Assembly: GCF_003339815.1 (NCBI RefSeq)
Contig: NZ_PPTT01000010.1
Span: forward strand, 56,761 to 120,760
Source of the DNA: Eggerthella sinensis
GTDB taxonomy: Bacteria > Actinomycetota > Coriobacteriia > Coriobacteriales > Eggerthellaceae
DNA: 64,000 nt
Direction of reading: 5' to 3'
Under the pieces are notes generated by a model. That model searched no databases and was not told where the DNA came from. It worked only from the letters and a program-made list of their open reading frames with translations. Shown one piece after another: positions 51,611 to 61,901 of this stretch. The position numbers were made by a program, and so were the translations under genes. Each line of letters opens with the position of its first letter. Position 1 is the first letter of the stretch.

Positions 51611-51678
51611 CTATGCTGGGTTGGTGGCGGCGCTGTCGATGCGCTACCACGCCAGGCAACTCGTAAGGAAGGATCAAG

Positions 51679-51771
51679 ATGGGAATCGTTACCGGCATCG
51701 TAGGGGGTTTGAGCATCATCGTTGCGCTCTACCTCTTTTATGTGCTTCTGCGAGGGGGTGATGAGCGATGA
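51679..51771 (+). CDS. kdpF: KdpF, small subunit of the K+-transporting ATPase
   Basis: 30-residue single-helix peptide (GIVTGIVGGLSIIVALYLFY then VLLRGGDER). Position, length and one transmembrane helix ending in a short charged tail identify KdpF, which stabilises the KdpABC complex. ATG 51679 has AAGGAAGGA upstream, and its stop overlaps the kdpA start (ATGA). Too short for routine gene finding. Confidence 0.85.
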   Translation: MGIVTGIVGGLSIIVALYLFYVLLRGGDER

Positions 51772-53546
51772 TGGGCGAAGTGTTCGAGTACGCGGTGTAC
51801 CTTGCACTGCTCGTGGCGTTGGCCATTCCCCTGTCGGGCTACCTCAACCGGGTCATGGCGGGCGAGCGCACCGTGTTGTCGCGCGTGTTCACCCCGGTGG
51901 AGAACCTCATCTACCGCGGCATTCGCGTGGACCGCACCGAAGACATGGGGTGGAAGCGCTACCTCGTGAGCGCACTCGCATTCTCGGCGATCTCGCTCGT
52001 GGGGCTGTTCGCCATCCTCATGCTGCAGGGCGTGCTGCCCGGCAACCCGGAGGGCCTCCCCGGCCTCAGCTGGGACCTCGCGTTCAACACCGCGGTCAGC
52101 TTCGTGACGAACACGAACTGGCAGTCGTATAGCGGCGAGTCGGCGCTCAGCTACTTCTCGCAGGCCATCGGCCTGACGGTGCAGAACTTCGTCACGCCGG
52201 CCGTGGGCATCGCCGTGCTGTTCGCCCTGTTCCGCGGCATTGTGGCCGAGAACGCGCCGGGCCTCGGCAACTTCTGGAAGGACGCGACGCGCGCGGTGCT
52301 GTTCGTGCTGCTGCCGCTGTCCCTCGTGGTGGCTATCGTCGATGTGGCGCAGGGCTCTCCGCAGAACCTCACGCCGTACGAGACGGTGCAGCTTGTGGAG
52401 CCGGTGGGCGTCACCGCCGACGGCACCATCGTGGACGCGGACGATCCCGCGGCCGTGCAAACCGTCACGGAAGAGGTCATCCCCCTCGGCCCGCAAGCCA
52501 GCCAGGTTGCCATCAAGCAGCTGGGCACGAACGGCGGCGGCTACAACGGCGTGAACTCGGCAAGCCCGCTCGAGAACCCCTCGCCGCTCACGAACCTCAT
52601 CCAATGCGTGTCGCTGCTGCTGATTCCGGTGTCGCTCGTGTTCAGCTTCGGACGCTTCGTTAACGATCGTCGGCAAGGACGCGCCCTGTTCGCGGCCCTG
52701 TTCATCCTGCTGCTGGCAGGCCTCGTGGCCATCGCGTACTTCGAGCAGACGGGCACGCCGCAGCTTGCGCAAGACGGCGCGGTGTACATGGGCATGACCG
52801 ACCAGTCGGGCGGCAACATGGAAGGCAAGGAAGCGCGCTTCGGCGTGACGGACTCGTCCGTGTGGGCCGCATTCACCACGGCGGCATCGAACGGCGCGGT
52901 GAACTCCATGCACGACAGCTACACGCCCCTCGGCGGCATGGTGCCCATGATTCTCATGGCGCTCGGCGAAGTGGTGTTCGGCGGCGTGGGCTGCGGTCTG
53001 TACTCGCTCATCGGATTCGTCCTGCTCACCGTGTTTATCGCGGGCCTCATGGTGGGACGCACGCCCGAGTACCTGGGCAAGAAGATCGGGCCGAAGGAAA
53101 TGCGCATGGCGGTGATCCTGTGCGTGACGACGCCCCTCGTCATCCTCGTGGGCGCGGCCGTCATGTGCCTCGACCCCGCAACGGTGGACAGCCTCACCAA
53201 CACGGGCGCGCACGGTTTCTCCGAAGTGCTGTACGCGGCCATCTCGGCAGGCGGCAACAACGGCTCGGCATTCGCGGGTCTCGGCGCGAACACGCCCATG
53301 ATCAACGTGGTGCTGGGGCTTGAAATGCTGGTAAACCGCTTTATCCCGCTGGCGGCGGCGCTCATCCTGGCCGGTGGCCTGGCGAAGCGCTCGAAGGTGG
53401 CCACGAGCTCGGGAACGCTGTCAACATGCAACGCCATGTTCGTGTTCCTGCTCATCGTCATCGTCCTCTTGGTGGGCGCACTCACGATGTTCCCCGCGCT
53501 CGCGCTGGGTCCCATTGCCGAGCACCTTCAGATGGTTCTCGGGTAA
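51768..53546 (+). CDS. kdpA: K+-transporting ATPase subunit A
   Basis: 592-residue channel-like subunit that selects K+. Ten or so helices. The four pseudo-repeats each carry a selectivity-filter loop, for example VTNTNWQSYSG, GTNGGGYNG and GGNNGSAFAG, matching KdpA. It takes K+ from outside and passes it to KdpB. Coupled to kdpF by overlap and 18 bases before kdpB. Confidence 0.96.
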   Translation: MMGEVFEYAVYLALLVALAIPLSGYLNRVMAGERTVLSRVFTPVENLIYRGIRVDRTEDMGWKRYLVSALAFSAISLVGLFAILMLQGVLPGNPEGLPGLSWDLAFNTAVSFVTNTNWQSYSGESALSYFSQAIGLTVQNFVTPAVGIAVLFALFRGIVAENAPGLGNFWKDATRAVLFVLLPLSLVVAIVDVAQGSPQNLTPYETVQLVEPVGVTADGTIVDADDPAAVQTVTEEVIPLGPQASQVAIKQLGTNGGGYNGVNSASPLENPSPLTNLIQCVSLLLIPVSLVFSFGRFVNDRRQGRALFAALFILLLAGLVAIAYFEQTGTPQLAQDGAVYMGMTDQSGGNMEGKEARFGVTDSSVWAAFTTAASNGAVNSMHDSYTPLGGMVPMILMALGEVVFGGVGCGLYSLIGFVLLTVFIAGLMVGRTPEYLGKKIGPKEMRMAVILCVTTPLVILVGAAVMCLDPATVDSLTNTGAHGFSEVLYAAISAGGNNGSAFAGLGANTPMINVVLGLEMLVNRFIPLAAALILAGGLAKRSKVATSSGTLSTCNAMFVFLLIVIVLLVGALTMFPALALGPIAEHLQMVLG

Positions 53547-53564
53547 GGCAAGGTGAATGGAGCT

Positions 53565-55706
53565 ATGACTACAACAACCATGGAAGAACGCGGACGCAAC
53601 CCCCGCGGCAATCGCAACGACGATGCCATGAGCGCGCTCGCGAAGCGTGCGGTGCGTGACGCGTTCACGAAACTCGATCCGCGTGAGCAGGCGAAGAACC
53701 CCGTCATGCTCATGGTGTACCTATCGGCCATCCTCACGTTCATCCTGTTCGTGCTGTCGCTGTTCGGCGTGACGGACTCGCATCCCGCGTTCGTGCTGGC
53801 CATCTCGGTGGTGCTGTGGCTCACCGTGCTGTTCTCGAACTTCGCCGAAGCGCTTGCCGAAGGTCGCGGCAAGGCGCAGGCCGACTCGCTCCGCGCCGCA
53901 AAGCGCGACGTGGACGCCCACAAGCTCAACCAGGGCCAGGTGGCGAAGGCGGCGCACGTGGACGATCCGGCGGAGTTCTTCCGTCTGAACGCCGACGAGG
54001 TGAACTCGGCCACGCTCAAGAAGAAGGACCTGTTCTTCGTGGCGGCGGGCGAGCAGATTCCCGCCGACGGCGAAATCGTCATGGGCGCGGCTTCGGTGGA
54101 CGAGAGCGCCATCACGGGCGAATCGGCCCCGGTCATCCGCGAGTCGGGCGGCGACCGCTCGGCCGTGACCGGCGGCACCACCGTGCTGTCCGATTGGCTG
54201 GTTGTCGAGGTGACGGCCGACGCGGGCCACAGCTTCCTCGACCAGATGATTGCCATGGTGGAGTCGGCCGCGCGCAAGAAGACGCCGAACGAGATCGCGC
54301 TCGAGATCCTGCTCGTCGCGCTCACCATCGTGTTCCTCATCGTGGCCGTGGCGCTGTTCCCGTTCAGCTTGTTCACGGCGGGGCAGGAGGGCGCGCCGAA
54401 CCCGACGACGCTCACCTCGCTCATCGCGCTGTTCGTGTGCCTGGCGCCCACCACCATCGGCGCGCTGCTGTCGGCCATCGGCATTGCCGGCATGAGCCGC
54501 CTCAACCAGGCGAACGTGCTGGCCATGAGCGGCCGCGCCGTGGAAGCGGCGGGCGACGTGGACGTGCTGCTGCTGGACAAGACCGGCACCATCACGCTGG
54601 GCAACCGCCAGGCGGCCGCGTTCCTGCCGGTCGACGGCGCCACCGAGCGCGACGTGGCCGATGCCGCGCAGCTGGCAAGCCTCACCGACGAGACGCCCGA
54701 AGGCCGCAGCATCGTGGTGCTGGCGAAGGAGCTGTTCGACATCCGCGCCCGCTCGCTCGAGGGCTCGGGCATGGAGTCCATCCCGTTCACGGCGCAGACG
54801 CGCATGAGCGGCGTCGATTTCGGCGGCCATGAGATTCGGAAGGGGGCGGCCGATGCCGTCAAGGCTTATGTGGAGTCGCACGGCGGCACGTACAGCGCTC
54901 AGTGCGCCGGCTTCGTTGAAGATGTCTCCCGCGCAGGTGGCACTCCGCTGCTTGTTGCTCGCGATCATCGTATTCTGGGCGTCGTCTATCTGAAGGACAT
55001 CGTGAAGCAGGGTATCAAGGAGAACTTCGCCGACCTGCGCACCATGGGCATCAAAACCGTCATGATCACGGGCGACAACCCCATGACGGCGGCGGCTATC
55101 GCGGCCGAGGCCGGCGTGGACGACTTCATCGCCGAGGCCACGCCCGAGACGAAGCTCGAGGCCATCCGCGGCTACCAGGCCGAAGGGCACATGGTTGCCA
55201 TGACCGGCGACGGCACGAACGACGCGCCCGCGCTCGCGCAGGCCGACGTGGCCGTGGCCATGAACAGCGGCACGCAGGCGGCGAAGGAAGCCGGCAACAT
55301 GGTGGACCTCGACTCGTCGCCGACGAAGCTCATCGACATCGTGCGCATCGGCAAGCAGCTCTTGATGACGCGCGGAAGCCTGACCACGTTCTCCATCGCG
55401 AACGACGTGGCCAAGTACTTCGCCATCATCCCGGCGCTGTTCGTGCCGCTGTACCCCCAGCTCCAGGCGCTCAACATCATGCAGCTGGGCAGCCCGTCGT
55501 CGGCCATCCTCGCCGCCATCATCTACAACGCCCTCATCATCGTGGCGCTTATCCCGCTGGCGCTGCGCGGCGTGAAGTACCGCGAAGGAACGGCGCAGAG
55601 CCTGCTCACCCGCAACCTCGTGGTGTACGGCCTGGGCGGCATGGTGCTTCCGTTCGTCGCCATCAAGCTGCTGGACATGGCCCTCGTGGCGGTGGGCGTG
55701 GTGTAG
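53565..55706 (+). CDS. kdpB: K+-transporting P-type ATPase subunit B
   Basis: 713 residues. The phosphorylated aspartate is D338 in [10 protein letters not shown]; the TGES-type actuator loop (AITGESAPV), the hinge motif [12 protein letters not shown] and [14 protein letters not shown] are all intact, so the pump should be active. Start ATG 53565 is preferred over GTG 53553 because AAGGTGAATGGAG precedes it. About 30 extra polar N-terminal residues come before the first helix. Confidence 0.97.
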   Translation: MTTTTMEERGRNPRGNRNDDAMSALAKRAVRDAFTKLDPREQAKNPVMLMVYLSAILTFILFVLSLFGVTDSHPAFVLAISVVLWLTVLFSNFAEALAEGRGKAQADSLRAAKRDVDAHKLNQGQVAKAAHVDDPAEFFRLNADEVNSATLKKKDLFFVAAGEQIPADGEIVMGAASVDESAITGESAPVIRESGGDRSAVTGGTTVLSDWLVVEVTADAGHSFLDQMIAMVESAARKKTPNEIALEILLVALTIVFLIVAVALFPFSLFTAGQEGAPNPTTLTSLIALFVCLAPTTIGALLSAIGIAGMSRLNQANVLAMSGRAVEAAGDVDVLLLDKTGTITLGNRQAAAFLPVDGATERDVADAAQLASLTDETPEGRSIVVLAKELFDIRARSLEGSGMESIPFTAQTRMSGVDFGGHEIRKGAADAVKAYVESHGGTYSAQCAGFVEDVSRAGGTPLLVARDHRILGVVYLKDIVKQGIKENFADLRTMGIKTVMITGDNPMTAAAIAAEAGVDDFIAEATPETKLEAIRGYQAEGHMVAMTGDGTNDAPALAQADVAVAMNSGTQAAKEAGNMVDLDSSPTKLIDIVRIGKQLLMTRGSLTTFSIANDVAKYFAIIPALFVPLYPQLQALNIMQLGSPSSAILAAIIYNALIIVALIPLALRGVKYREGTAQSLLTRNLVVYGLGGMVLPFVAIKLLDMALVAVGVV

Positions 55707-55761
55707 GAGGGAGAAGCACCACCTCCCTCCTGTTCCCACCCTCCAAAGAAAGGATCCTCTT

Positions 55762-56364
55762 ATGACTACGAAAGCAAAAACCTGGATCACCGCCGCCCTC
55801 TTCTTCCTCGTCGCCACGCTGCTGTGCGGCGTCCTGTACACGCTCGTGTGCACCGGCATCGCGCAGCTGCTGTTCCCCCATCAGGCGAACGGATCCATCA
55901 TCGAAGTCGACGGCGTGAAGTACGGCAGCACGGTTGTTGGCCAGGAATTCTCCGACGACGATCATATGTGGGGCCGTCCCACGAACGCGAACGTCGAAAC
56001 GTTCACCGATGACGCGGGCAACCCCCTCATGTGGTACGGTCCGTCGAACCTCAGCCCCGCGAGCGACGAGTTCGATCAGCTCGTGGCCGAGCGCGTGGAG
56101 AAGATTCGCGCCGCGCACCCCGAGAAGGGCGACCGGGCCATCCCGAGCGACCTCGTGACGTGCTCGGGCAGCGGCCTCGACCCACACATTTCGCCGGCGG
56201 CCGCCGAGTACCAGGTGGATCGCCTGGCGAAGAACACGGGCAAGAGCACGGTTGAGATCCGTGAGATCATCGAACGGTGCACGGAACAGCCTCAGTTCGG
56301 CGTGCTCGGCCAGGCGCGTGTCAACGTGCTGAAGGTGAACCTCATGCTTGATGGTATTCTGTAG
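55762..56364 (+). CDS. kdpC: K+-transporting ATPase subunit C
   Basis: 200 residues: one N-terminal helix (WITAALFFLVATLLCGVLYT) and a periplasmic-type domain with YGSTVVGQEFSDDDHMWGRP, SGSGLDPHISPAAAEYQVDRLA and FGVLGQARVNVLKVNLML, the KdpC signatures. It stabilises and enhances ATP affinity of KdpB. It lies 55 bases after kdpB with AAAGGA before the ATG, and 20 bases before kdpD. Confidence 0.96.
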   Translation: MTTKAKTWITAALFFLVATLLCGVLYTLVCTGIAQLLFPHQANGSIIEVDGVKYGSTVVGQEFSDDDHMWGRPTNANVETFTDDAGNPLMWYGPSNLSPASDEFDQLVAERVEKIRAAHPEKGDRAIPSDLVTCSGSGLDPHISPAAAEYQVDRLAKNTGKSTVEIREIIERCTEQPQFGVLGQARVNVLKVNLMLDGIL

Positions 56365-56384
56365 GCCAACGAGAAAGGGTAGCG

Positions 56385-59180
56385 ATGGCAGAGACGTACG
56401 ACTGCGACGCGCGCCCCGACCCCGACGCCATCCTCCGGCAAATCGAGGAGGCCGAGGCGGCCGAGGGCGACACGCGCGGCAAGCTCAAGATATTCTTCGG
56501 CTACGCGGCGGGCGTCGGCAAAACGTACGCCATGCTCATGGAGGCGCACGAGGTTCTCGCGAACGGCTACGACGTGGTGGTGGGGTATGTGGAACCCCAC
56601 ACCCGCGTCGAAACCATGGCGCTCGTCGAGGGTCTCGAGCAGATTCCTCCACGTGAGATGCACCATCGCAGCATCACGCTCAAGGAATTCGACCTCGACG
56701 CCGCCCTCGCGCGCCATCCGCAAATCGTGCTCGTGGACGAGTTGGCCCACACCAACGCGCCCGGCGGGCGCCACAAGAAGCGCTACCAGGATGTGGAAGA
56801 GCTGCTGCGCGCGGGCATCAACGTGTTCACCACGGTCAACGTGCAGCACCTCGAGGGCCTCAACGACAAGATCGCGGCCATCACGCACGTCAGCGTGGCC
56901 GAGCGCATCCCCGACCGGCTGTTCGACCAGGCGGCGTCCGTCGAGCTCGTCGACATCGAGCCGGACGACCTCATCGACCGCCTCGAGGCCGGCAAAATCT
57001 ATCTGCCCGAGCGCGCGAGCACGGCGCTGTCCAACTTCTTCTCGCGCAAGAACTTGGCGGCGCTGCGCGAGATATCGCTGCGCCGCATGGCCGACCGCCT
57101 TACCCGCAAGGGCGAATGCGTGGAGTCGGGCAAGCGCATCGAGGTGGGCGAGGACGTGCTCGTGTACGTCACCGCCGATGCGGGCAACGTGAAGGCCATC
57201 CGCGAGGCCGCGAACATGGCCGAGGCGTACCACGGCACGCTCACGGCGCTCATCGTGGAAACATCGCGCGACAAGAAGCTGGAAAGCGCGCAGCGCACCC
57301 GCCTGCACGACAACGCCGACCTCGCCGAGGAGCTGGGCGCGCACGTGGTCACGCTGTACGGCGAGGACATCGCGCAGCAAATCGCCCAATACGCCGAGAC
57401 GGCGGGCATCGCGCACATCGTGGTGGGCAACACGATGGGCCTGCGCTCGCTCGCGCTCGGCCGCGAAGGGCTGGCGAATCGGCTCATGCGCCAGGTGCAC
57501 GGTGCCGTGGTGAACGTGGTGCCCGTGCGCGACCTGCCGGCGCAGTACGGGCGCCTGCGCGAAGCCGCCGGCCTGCGTCCCACGATGGGCGACCTGTGGA
57601 AGGCGCTCGCGGCCGTGGCCATCGCCACGGCGCTCGGCATGGGCGTGTACGCCATCGGGCTGTCATCGTCGGTCATCCTCATGTTGTACCTGCTCGTGGT
57701 GCTGTTCCTCGCCACGAAGGCCGACGGGTTCTTCTACGGGCTCATCGCCTCGCTCGGCTGCATGCTGGCATACAACTTCTTCTTCACCACGCCGCGCTTC
57801 ACCTTCAACGCCTACGGGCTGAACTACCCGTTCATCTTCGGCTTCCTGCTGCTGGGCACGCTGGCGGCGTCGTCGCTGGCCGTGCGCATGAAGCGCCAGG
57901 CCATCAGCACCACGCGCCGCGCGTACCGCACCGAGGTGCTGCTGGAATCCAGCCGCAAGCTGCAGGCGGCCCCCGATGTTGACACGTGCTTTCGCTTGGC
58001 GGCGCAGCAAATCATCAAGCTGCTCAACCGTCCCGTGGTGATGTACCGGTTGCAGGGCGCATCGCTCGGCGCGCCCGAAGTGTACGACGTGCCCGGCACG
58101 GTGGGCAACGCGGCTTCGGCGGCGCTCGTGTCGCCGGGCGAGGCGGGCGTGGCGGCGTGGGTGGCCACGAACAACGAGCGCGCGGGCGCCACCACCGAGA
58201 CGCTTGCCGACGCGCGCTGCCTCTACCTTCCCATCAGGGCGAAGGATGCCGTGTACGGCGTGGCGGGCCTCGTGATGGACGGTGCCGACGACGAGGATTT
58301 CGGCGGATTCGAGAAGAACCTCCTCCTCATGGTGCTCGACGAGTGCGGACAGGCCGCCGAGCAGATAAGCCTCGAGCGCGAGCGCCGCCACATGGCCGTG
58401 CGCGTGGAGAAGGAGACGCTGCGTTCCAACTTGCTGCGCACCATCTCGCACGACCTGCGCACGCCGCTCACCAGCATCTCCGGGGATGCCGACGTGCTGC
58501 TGCACGAGGGCGGCGCGCTGACCGAAGAGCAGAAGACGCGCCTGTACCGCGACATCCACGACGATGCCTGCTGGCTGGTCACGCTCGTGGAGAACCTGTT
58601 GTCCATCACGCGCATCGACAACGGCACCCTGCACATCGCCCGTCAGCCCGAGCTCGTGGGCGAGGTGGTGCGCGAGGCGTTGCAGCATGTTGATAGGCGG
58701 GCCGGACAGCGGCGCATCGACGTCGTGCTCGACGACGAGCTGCTCATGGCCGAGATGGATGCGCGCCTCATCATCCAGGTCATCATCAACCTCGTGAACA
58801 ACGCGGTGTCGTACACGCCGCCCGACGGACGCATCGTCGTGTCGGCAACCGCCGTGCCCCGATCAGGGTCGGAAGGGCCGCGCGTGCGCATCGGCGTGTC
58901 GGACGAAGGCCCCGGTATTTCGCCGGAGGAGCGCACGCACCTGTTCGACCTGTTCTACAATGGTTCCACCGGCGTGCGCGGCGGCAAGAGCGGCGACTTC
59001 AAGCGCGGGCTCGGCCTGGGGCTTCCGTTGTGCCACTCCATCGTGGACGTGCACGGCGGCGTGCTCGAGGTGCACAACGTGCAGCCGCACGGCAGCGAGT
59101 TCTCGTTCATGCTGCCCGCGGTGGAAGCTGGTGACGTGATTGCCGACCGCCTGAGCGAGACGGAGGAAGCCCATGGCTGA
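56385..59180 (+). CDS. kdpD: sensor histidine kinase KdpD
   Basis: 931 residues. The cytoplasmic N-terminal KdpD domain has Walker A GYAAGVGKTYAM and VDELAHTNAPG. A USP-like domain (about 245-380) follows, then four transmembrane helices (about 400-505) and a GAF domain. The kinase has H689 in TISHDLRTPLTSI, an NNAVSYT N-box and DEGPGISPEER. It senses low K+ or turgor and phosphorylates KdpE. The full-length arrangement equals that of E. coli, with no truncation. Its stop overlaps the kdpE start by 8 bases. Confidence 0.96.
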   Translation: MAETYDCDARPDPDAILRQIEEAEAAEGDTRGKLKIFFGYAAGVGKTYAMLMEAHEVLANGYDVVVGYVEPHTRVETMALVEGLEQIPPREMHHRSITLKEFDLDAALARHPQIVLVDELAHTNAPGGRHKKRYQDVEELLRAGINVFTTVNVQHLEGLNDKIAAITHVSVAERIPDRLFDQAASVELVDIEPDDLIDRLEAGKIYLPERASTALSNFFSRKNLAALREISLRRMADRLTRKGECVESGKRIEVGEDVLVYVTADAGNVKAIREAANMAEAYHGTLTALIVETSRDKKLESAQRTRLHDNADLAEELGAHVVTLYGEDIAQQIAQYAETAGIAHIVVGNTMGLRSLALGREGLANRLMRQVHGAVVNVVPVRDLPAQYGRLREAAGLRPTMGDLWKALAAVAIATALGMGVYAIGLSSSVILMLYLLVVLFLATKADGFFYGLIASLGCMLAYNFFFTTPRFTFNAYGLNYPFIFGFLLLGTLAASSLAVRMKRQAISTTRRAYRTEVLLESSRKLQAAPDVDTCFRLAAQQIIKLLNRPVVMYRLQGASLGAPEVYDVPGTVGNAASAALVSPGEAGVAAWVATNNERAGATTETLADARCLYLPIRAKDAVYGVAGLVMDGADDEDFGGFEKNLLLMVLDECGQAAEQISLERERRHMAVRVEKETLRSNLLRTISHDLRTPLTSISGDADVLLHEGGALTEEQKTRLYRDIHDDACWLVTLVENLLSITRIDNGTLHIARQPELVGEVVREALQHVDRRAGQRRIDVVLDDELLMAEMDARLIIQVIINLVNNAVSYTPPDGRIVVSATAVPRSGSEGPRVRIGVSDEGPGISPEERTHLFDLFYNGSTGVRGGKSGDFKRGLGLGLPLCHSIVDVHGGVLEVHNVQPHGSEFSFMLPAVEAGDVIADRLSETEEAHG

Positions 59181-59880
59181 TGGCTACAAGATACTGGTAG
59201 TGGAAGACGACGCCGCCGTGCGTCGTCTTGTCACGACCACCCTCAACCTTCACGGGTACGCATGCCAGGAGGCCAAGACGGCCAACCAGGCGCTGCTCGA
59301 GCTGTCCACGCAGCCGCCCGACCTCGTGGTGCTCGACCTGGGATTGCCCGACCGCGACGGCGTGGAGGTCATTCGCGCTCTGCGCGAATGGTCGGCGCTG
59401 CCCGTCATCGTGCTGTCGGCGCGCCTTGAGGACGCCGACAAGGTGGAGGCGCTCGACGCGGGCGCCGACGACTATCTGGTGAAGCCGTTTTCCGTCGAAG
59501 AGCTGCTCGCGCGCGTGCGCGTGGCGCTGCGCCGCCTCGAGCGCGAGCGCGCCATGCGCGGCCAGGCTGAGGAATCCGTCTACGAGAACGGCGGGCTGCG
59601 CATCGACTACGCCGCCGCCTGCGTGCATCGCGACGGCGAGGAGCTGCACCTCACGCCGCTCGAGTACAAGCTGCTCTGCCTGCTCGCGCGCAACACGGGC
59701 AAGGTGCTCACGCACAACTACGTGCTCAAGGAGGTGTGGGGCAGCGCGCTCGCCTCCGACCGCTCGTCCCTGCGCGTGTTCATGGCCACCCTCCGCAAAA
59801 AGATCGAGCCCGACCCCGCCCACCCCCTCTACATCCAAACCCACGTAGGAGTAGGCTACCGCATGATGCGCGTAGACTAA
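59173..59880 (+). CDS. kdpE: response regulator KdpE
   Basis: 235-residue OmpR-type regulator. Receiver: VVEDDAA, D55 in VVLDLGLPD, LSARLED, KPFSVEELLARV. DNA-binding domain: HLTPLEYKLLCLLARNTGKVLTH and the end HVGVGYRM. With KdpD it activates kdpFABC; the direct repeat at 51551-51569 is the candidate site. Adjacent to the operon it controls, so the whole kdpFABCDE set is self-contained. Confidence 0.95.
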   Translation: MADGYKILVVEDDAAVRRLVTTTLNLHGYACQEAKTANQALLELSTQPPDLVVLDLGLPDRDGVEVIRALREWSALPVIVLSARLEDADKVEALDAGADDYLVKPFSVEELLARVRVALRRLERERAMRGQAEESVYENGGLRIDYAAACVHRDGEELHLTPLEYKLLCLLARNTGKVLTHNYVLKEVWGSALASDRSSLRVFMATLRKKIEPDPAHPLYIQTHVGVGYRMMRVD

Positions 59881-59927
59881 CGTGGTTCAAGTTGTAGCAG
59901 CGAGGCGGCGTCGGATGCGAATGCATT

Positions 59928-60135
59928 TTGCTCTCCGCTCCCGCGCTTGACAAGGCAAGCGCGCTCGCGCGCCTCTACGGCGTGACCCTGGACGACCTGG
60001 TGTCTGATGATGTCGAAGTGGTGTTTGCCGACCCCGAACCCTCAAGCGAAGACGGAGGAGCGCCCAGCTTGCAGGTGCTACGGCGTTTGGAGGGGAAGCG
60101 CATGTCGAGCCAGATTTTCGCCGGAGCAGCTAGCC
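59928..60135 (+). pseudogene. remnant of a helix-turn-helix (XRE-type) regulator
   Basis: The frame from 59940 reads PALDKASALARLYGVTLDDL, then VSDDVEVVF, which is the end of a typical XRE DNA-binding domain (choice of helix 4-5 and the VTLDDLV linker). No start, no recognition helix and no proper N-terminus precede it, and the frame runs on into the antisense of degV. It looks like the 3' fragment of a deleted regulator. The remainder of the 256-base gap shows nothing else. Confidence 0.55.
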
Positions 60136-60136
60136 C

Positions 60137-60991
60137 TCACTCCTTCGCGAAGCCTACGATGCCGAAGGCGCCGGGGCCGCCGTGGGACGAGATCACGTTG
60201 CCGGTGGTGATCCAGCTCACCGACTGGAAGCCCTGTTCGCGGGCCTCTTCCTCGGCCACGCGCTCGATGTCGGGGGACAGCCCCTCCGCGCGGATGAACA
60301 CGATGCGCGAGCGATCGAGGTTCTCCTGCTGCGGGTACTCCGCCATGAGCTTCTTCGCCGCCTGCATGGACGAGCCGCGGTACTTCTTCGTGGCCACCAG
60401 CTTGCCGTCGAGAATTTCCACCACCGGCTTGATGCGCAGGATGTGCGCGCCCACGTACGCGGCGTTGCTCAGGCGCCCGCCGGCGCGCAGGAACTCCAGG
60501 CTGCCCGGCAGAAACGCCATGCGGATGCGTTCGATGCGATTGCGGATGGCCTCGTCAAGCGCCGCGTCGGAGATGTCGGGCTGCGCTTCCAGCAGTTCGG
60601 CGATGCTCAGCACCACCAACGCCTGCCCGGCGGTCACGCTCTTCGTGTCGTAGCTCGTGATGCCGCTGCGCCCCTTCGCCGCCGTGAGCGCCGATTCGTA
60701 CGAGCACGTGGTGACGGCGGAGTACGCCAGGTGGATGATCTGCGCGTCGGGATGCTCGCGCTCGATGGCGTCGAACACCTTCGCGAAATCCTCGGGCATG
60801 CTCCCGCTCGTTTTCGGCAGCTCGCCCGTGGTGCGGTAGTGCTCGAAAATGCGCGAGACGGGAATGGTGCCGTCGTCGAAGGTCTGGTTGCCGAACGACA
60901 CGTGCATGGGCACGATGGCAATGCCGTGCTGCTGCGCGAGCTCCGGGGGAATGTCAGCGCCGGTTTCCGCAACGAGAATACGAGTGGTCAT
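60137..60991 (-). CDS. DegV family fatty-acid-binding protein
   Basis: 284 residues. ILVAETGADIPPEL, KTSGSMPEDFAKVF (the TSQPS-like lipid-carboxylate loop), the SAVTTCSYESAL motif and SLEFLRAGGRLS are diagnostic of DegV/FakB. FakB proteins hand exogenous fatty acids to the kinase FakA, which is not in this window. ATG 60991 follows AAAAGGAGC. It lies 26 bases after menG on the same strand, so the two may be co-transcribed. Confidence 0.88.
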   Translation of the reverse strand: MTTRILVAETGADIPPELAQQHGIAIVPMHVSFGNQTFDDGTIPVSRIFEHYRTTGELPKTSGSMPEDFAKVFDAIEREHPDAQIIHLAYSAVTTCSYESALTAAKGRSGITSYDTKSVTAGQALVVLSIAELLEAQPDISDAALDEAIRNRIERIRMAFLPGSLEFLRAGGRLSNAAYVGAHILRIKPVVEILDGKLVATKKYRGSSMQAAKKLMAEYPQQENLDRSRIVFIRAEGLSPDIERVAEEEAREQGFQSVSWITTGNVISSHGGPGAFGIVGFAKE

Positions 60992-61017
60992 GAGGCGCTC
61001 CTTTTAGTGGGGGTATC

Positions 61018-61761
61018 CTAGTGCGGCTTGATTGCCACGTGCACGGCAGCGATGCCGCCAGTGTAGTTCTTCCAGGTCACGTCAGTAAATCCGGCCTTTT
61101 CCATCATGGTGGCCAGCCCGCGTTGGTCGGGGAACGCCTTGATGGAGCGCGACAGGTACACGAATCCCTCGCGGTCGCCCGTGATGAGGCCGCCCCAGAA
61201 AGGGATGAGGTGCTTGAGGTAGAAGCTGTACAGCGCGCGCCACACGCGGTTCGGCGGCGTGGAGAATTCCAGGCACACGAGCGCGCCGCCGGGCTTGAGC
61301 ACGCGGAACATCTCGGAGAGCGCCTGATCGCGCTCGGGCATGTTGCGGATGCCGTACGCCATGGTGATGGCGTCGTACGACGCGTCGGCGTAGGGGATGT
61401 GCTGCGCGTCCACCACTTCGAAATCCACGAGCACGCCTTCGGCCGCGCCGTCGGCGTAGTGAGCGCGCGCCACGTCCAGCATCTCGTCCACGAGGTCGGT
61501 GCATTGAATGTGGCGGGGGTGCTTCGCGCGCGCAACGGTGAACGTGACGTCGCCCGTGCCGCCCGCGATGTCGAGCACGTCGGCATCGGCGCCGATGGGG
61601 GCCTGGCGCATCATGCCGGCGAGCCACGCCTTGTAGGCGCCGAAACTCGAGACGGCGTTGAAGCGCTCATACTTCTTGGCGATGGACGAGAAGATGTCCT
61701 TCACGCGTTCGGACGAAATATCGGCAGGCGCTTCCTTGCCGGTGGCGGTATCGATGCTCAA
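61018..61761 (-). CDS. menG: demethylmenaquinone methyltransferase
   Basis: 247 residues, UbiE/MenG family. SIAKKYERFNAVSSFG, the SAM motif VLDIAGGTGDVTF, YGIRNMPERDQALSEMFRVLKPGGALVCLEFS and the C-terminal NYTGGIAAVHVAIKP are the two PROSITE-type signatures plus flanks. In an anaerobe with menaquinone-based respiration, MenG is the likely function. A -10 TATAAT (minus strand, + coordinates 61806-61811) is upstream. Confidence 0.95.
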   Translation of the reverse strand: MSIDTATGKEAPADISSERVKDIFSSIAKKYERFNAVSSFGAYKAWLAGMMRQAPIGADADVLDIAGGTGDVTFTVARAKHPRHIQCTDLVDEMLDVARAHYADGAAEGVLVDFEVVDAQHIPYADASYDAITMAYGIRNMPERDQALSEMFRVLKPGGALVCLEFSTPPNRVWRALYSFYLKHLIPFWGGLITGDREGFVYLSRSIKAFPDQRGLATMMEKAGFTDVTWKNYTGGIAAVHVAIKPH

Positions 61762-61861
61762 AAGAGGTGCTCCGTTGATTGGATAAGAGGGTAGGATGCA
61801 CCTTTATTATACAGGAAAGGAACTTGCCACGAACAGGCTCCTTTTTTGAACAGACGGAGCG

Positions 61862-61867
61862 TATAAT
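61862..61867 (+). promoter_or_regulatory. -10 element of the HelD-like gene
   Basis: TATAAT, perfect, 34 bases upstream of the TTG start; no -35 at the right spacing (TTGAAC at 61846 is only 10 bases away). Confidence 0.45.
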
Positions 61868-61901
61868 CTCCCGAGCCAACGACGGAGACTGAGGAGCACC
61901 T

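Noticed and set aside
61846..61867. TTGAAC with TATAAT as a complete promoter for the helicase gene
   Set aside because: The spacer is only 10 bases; just the -10 element was kept.
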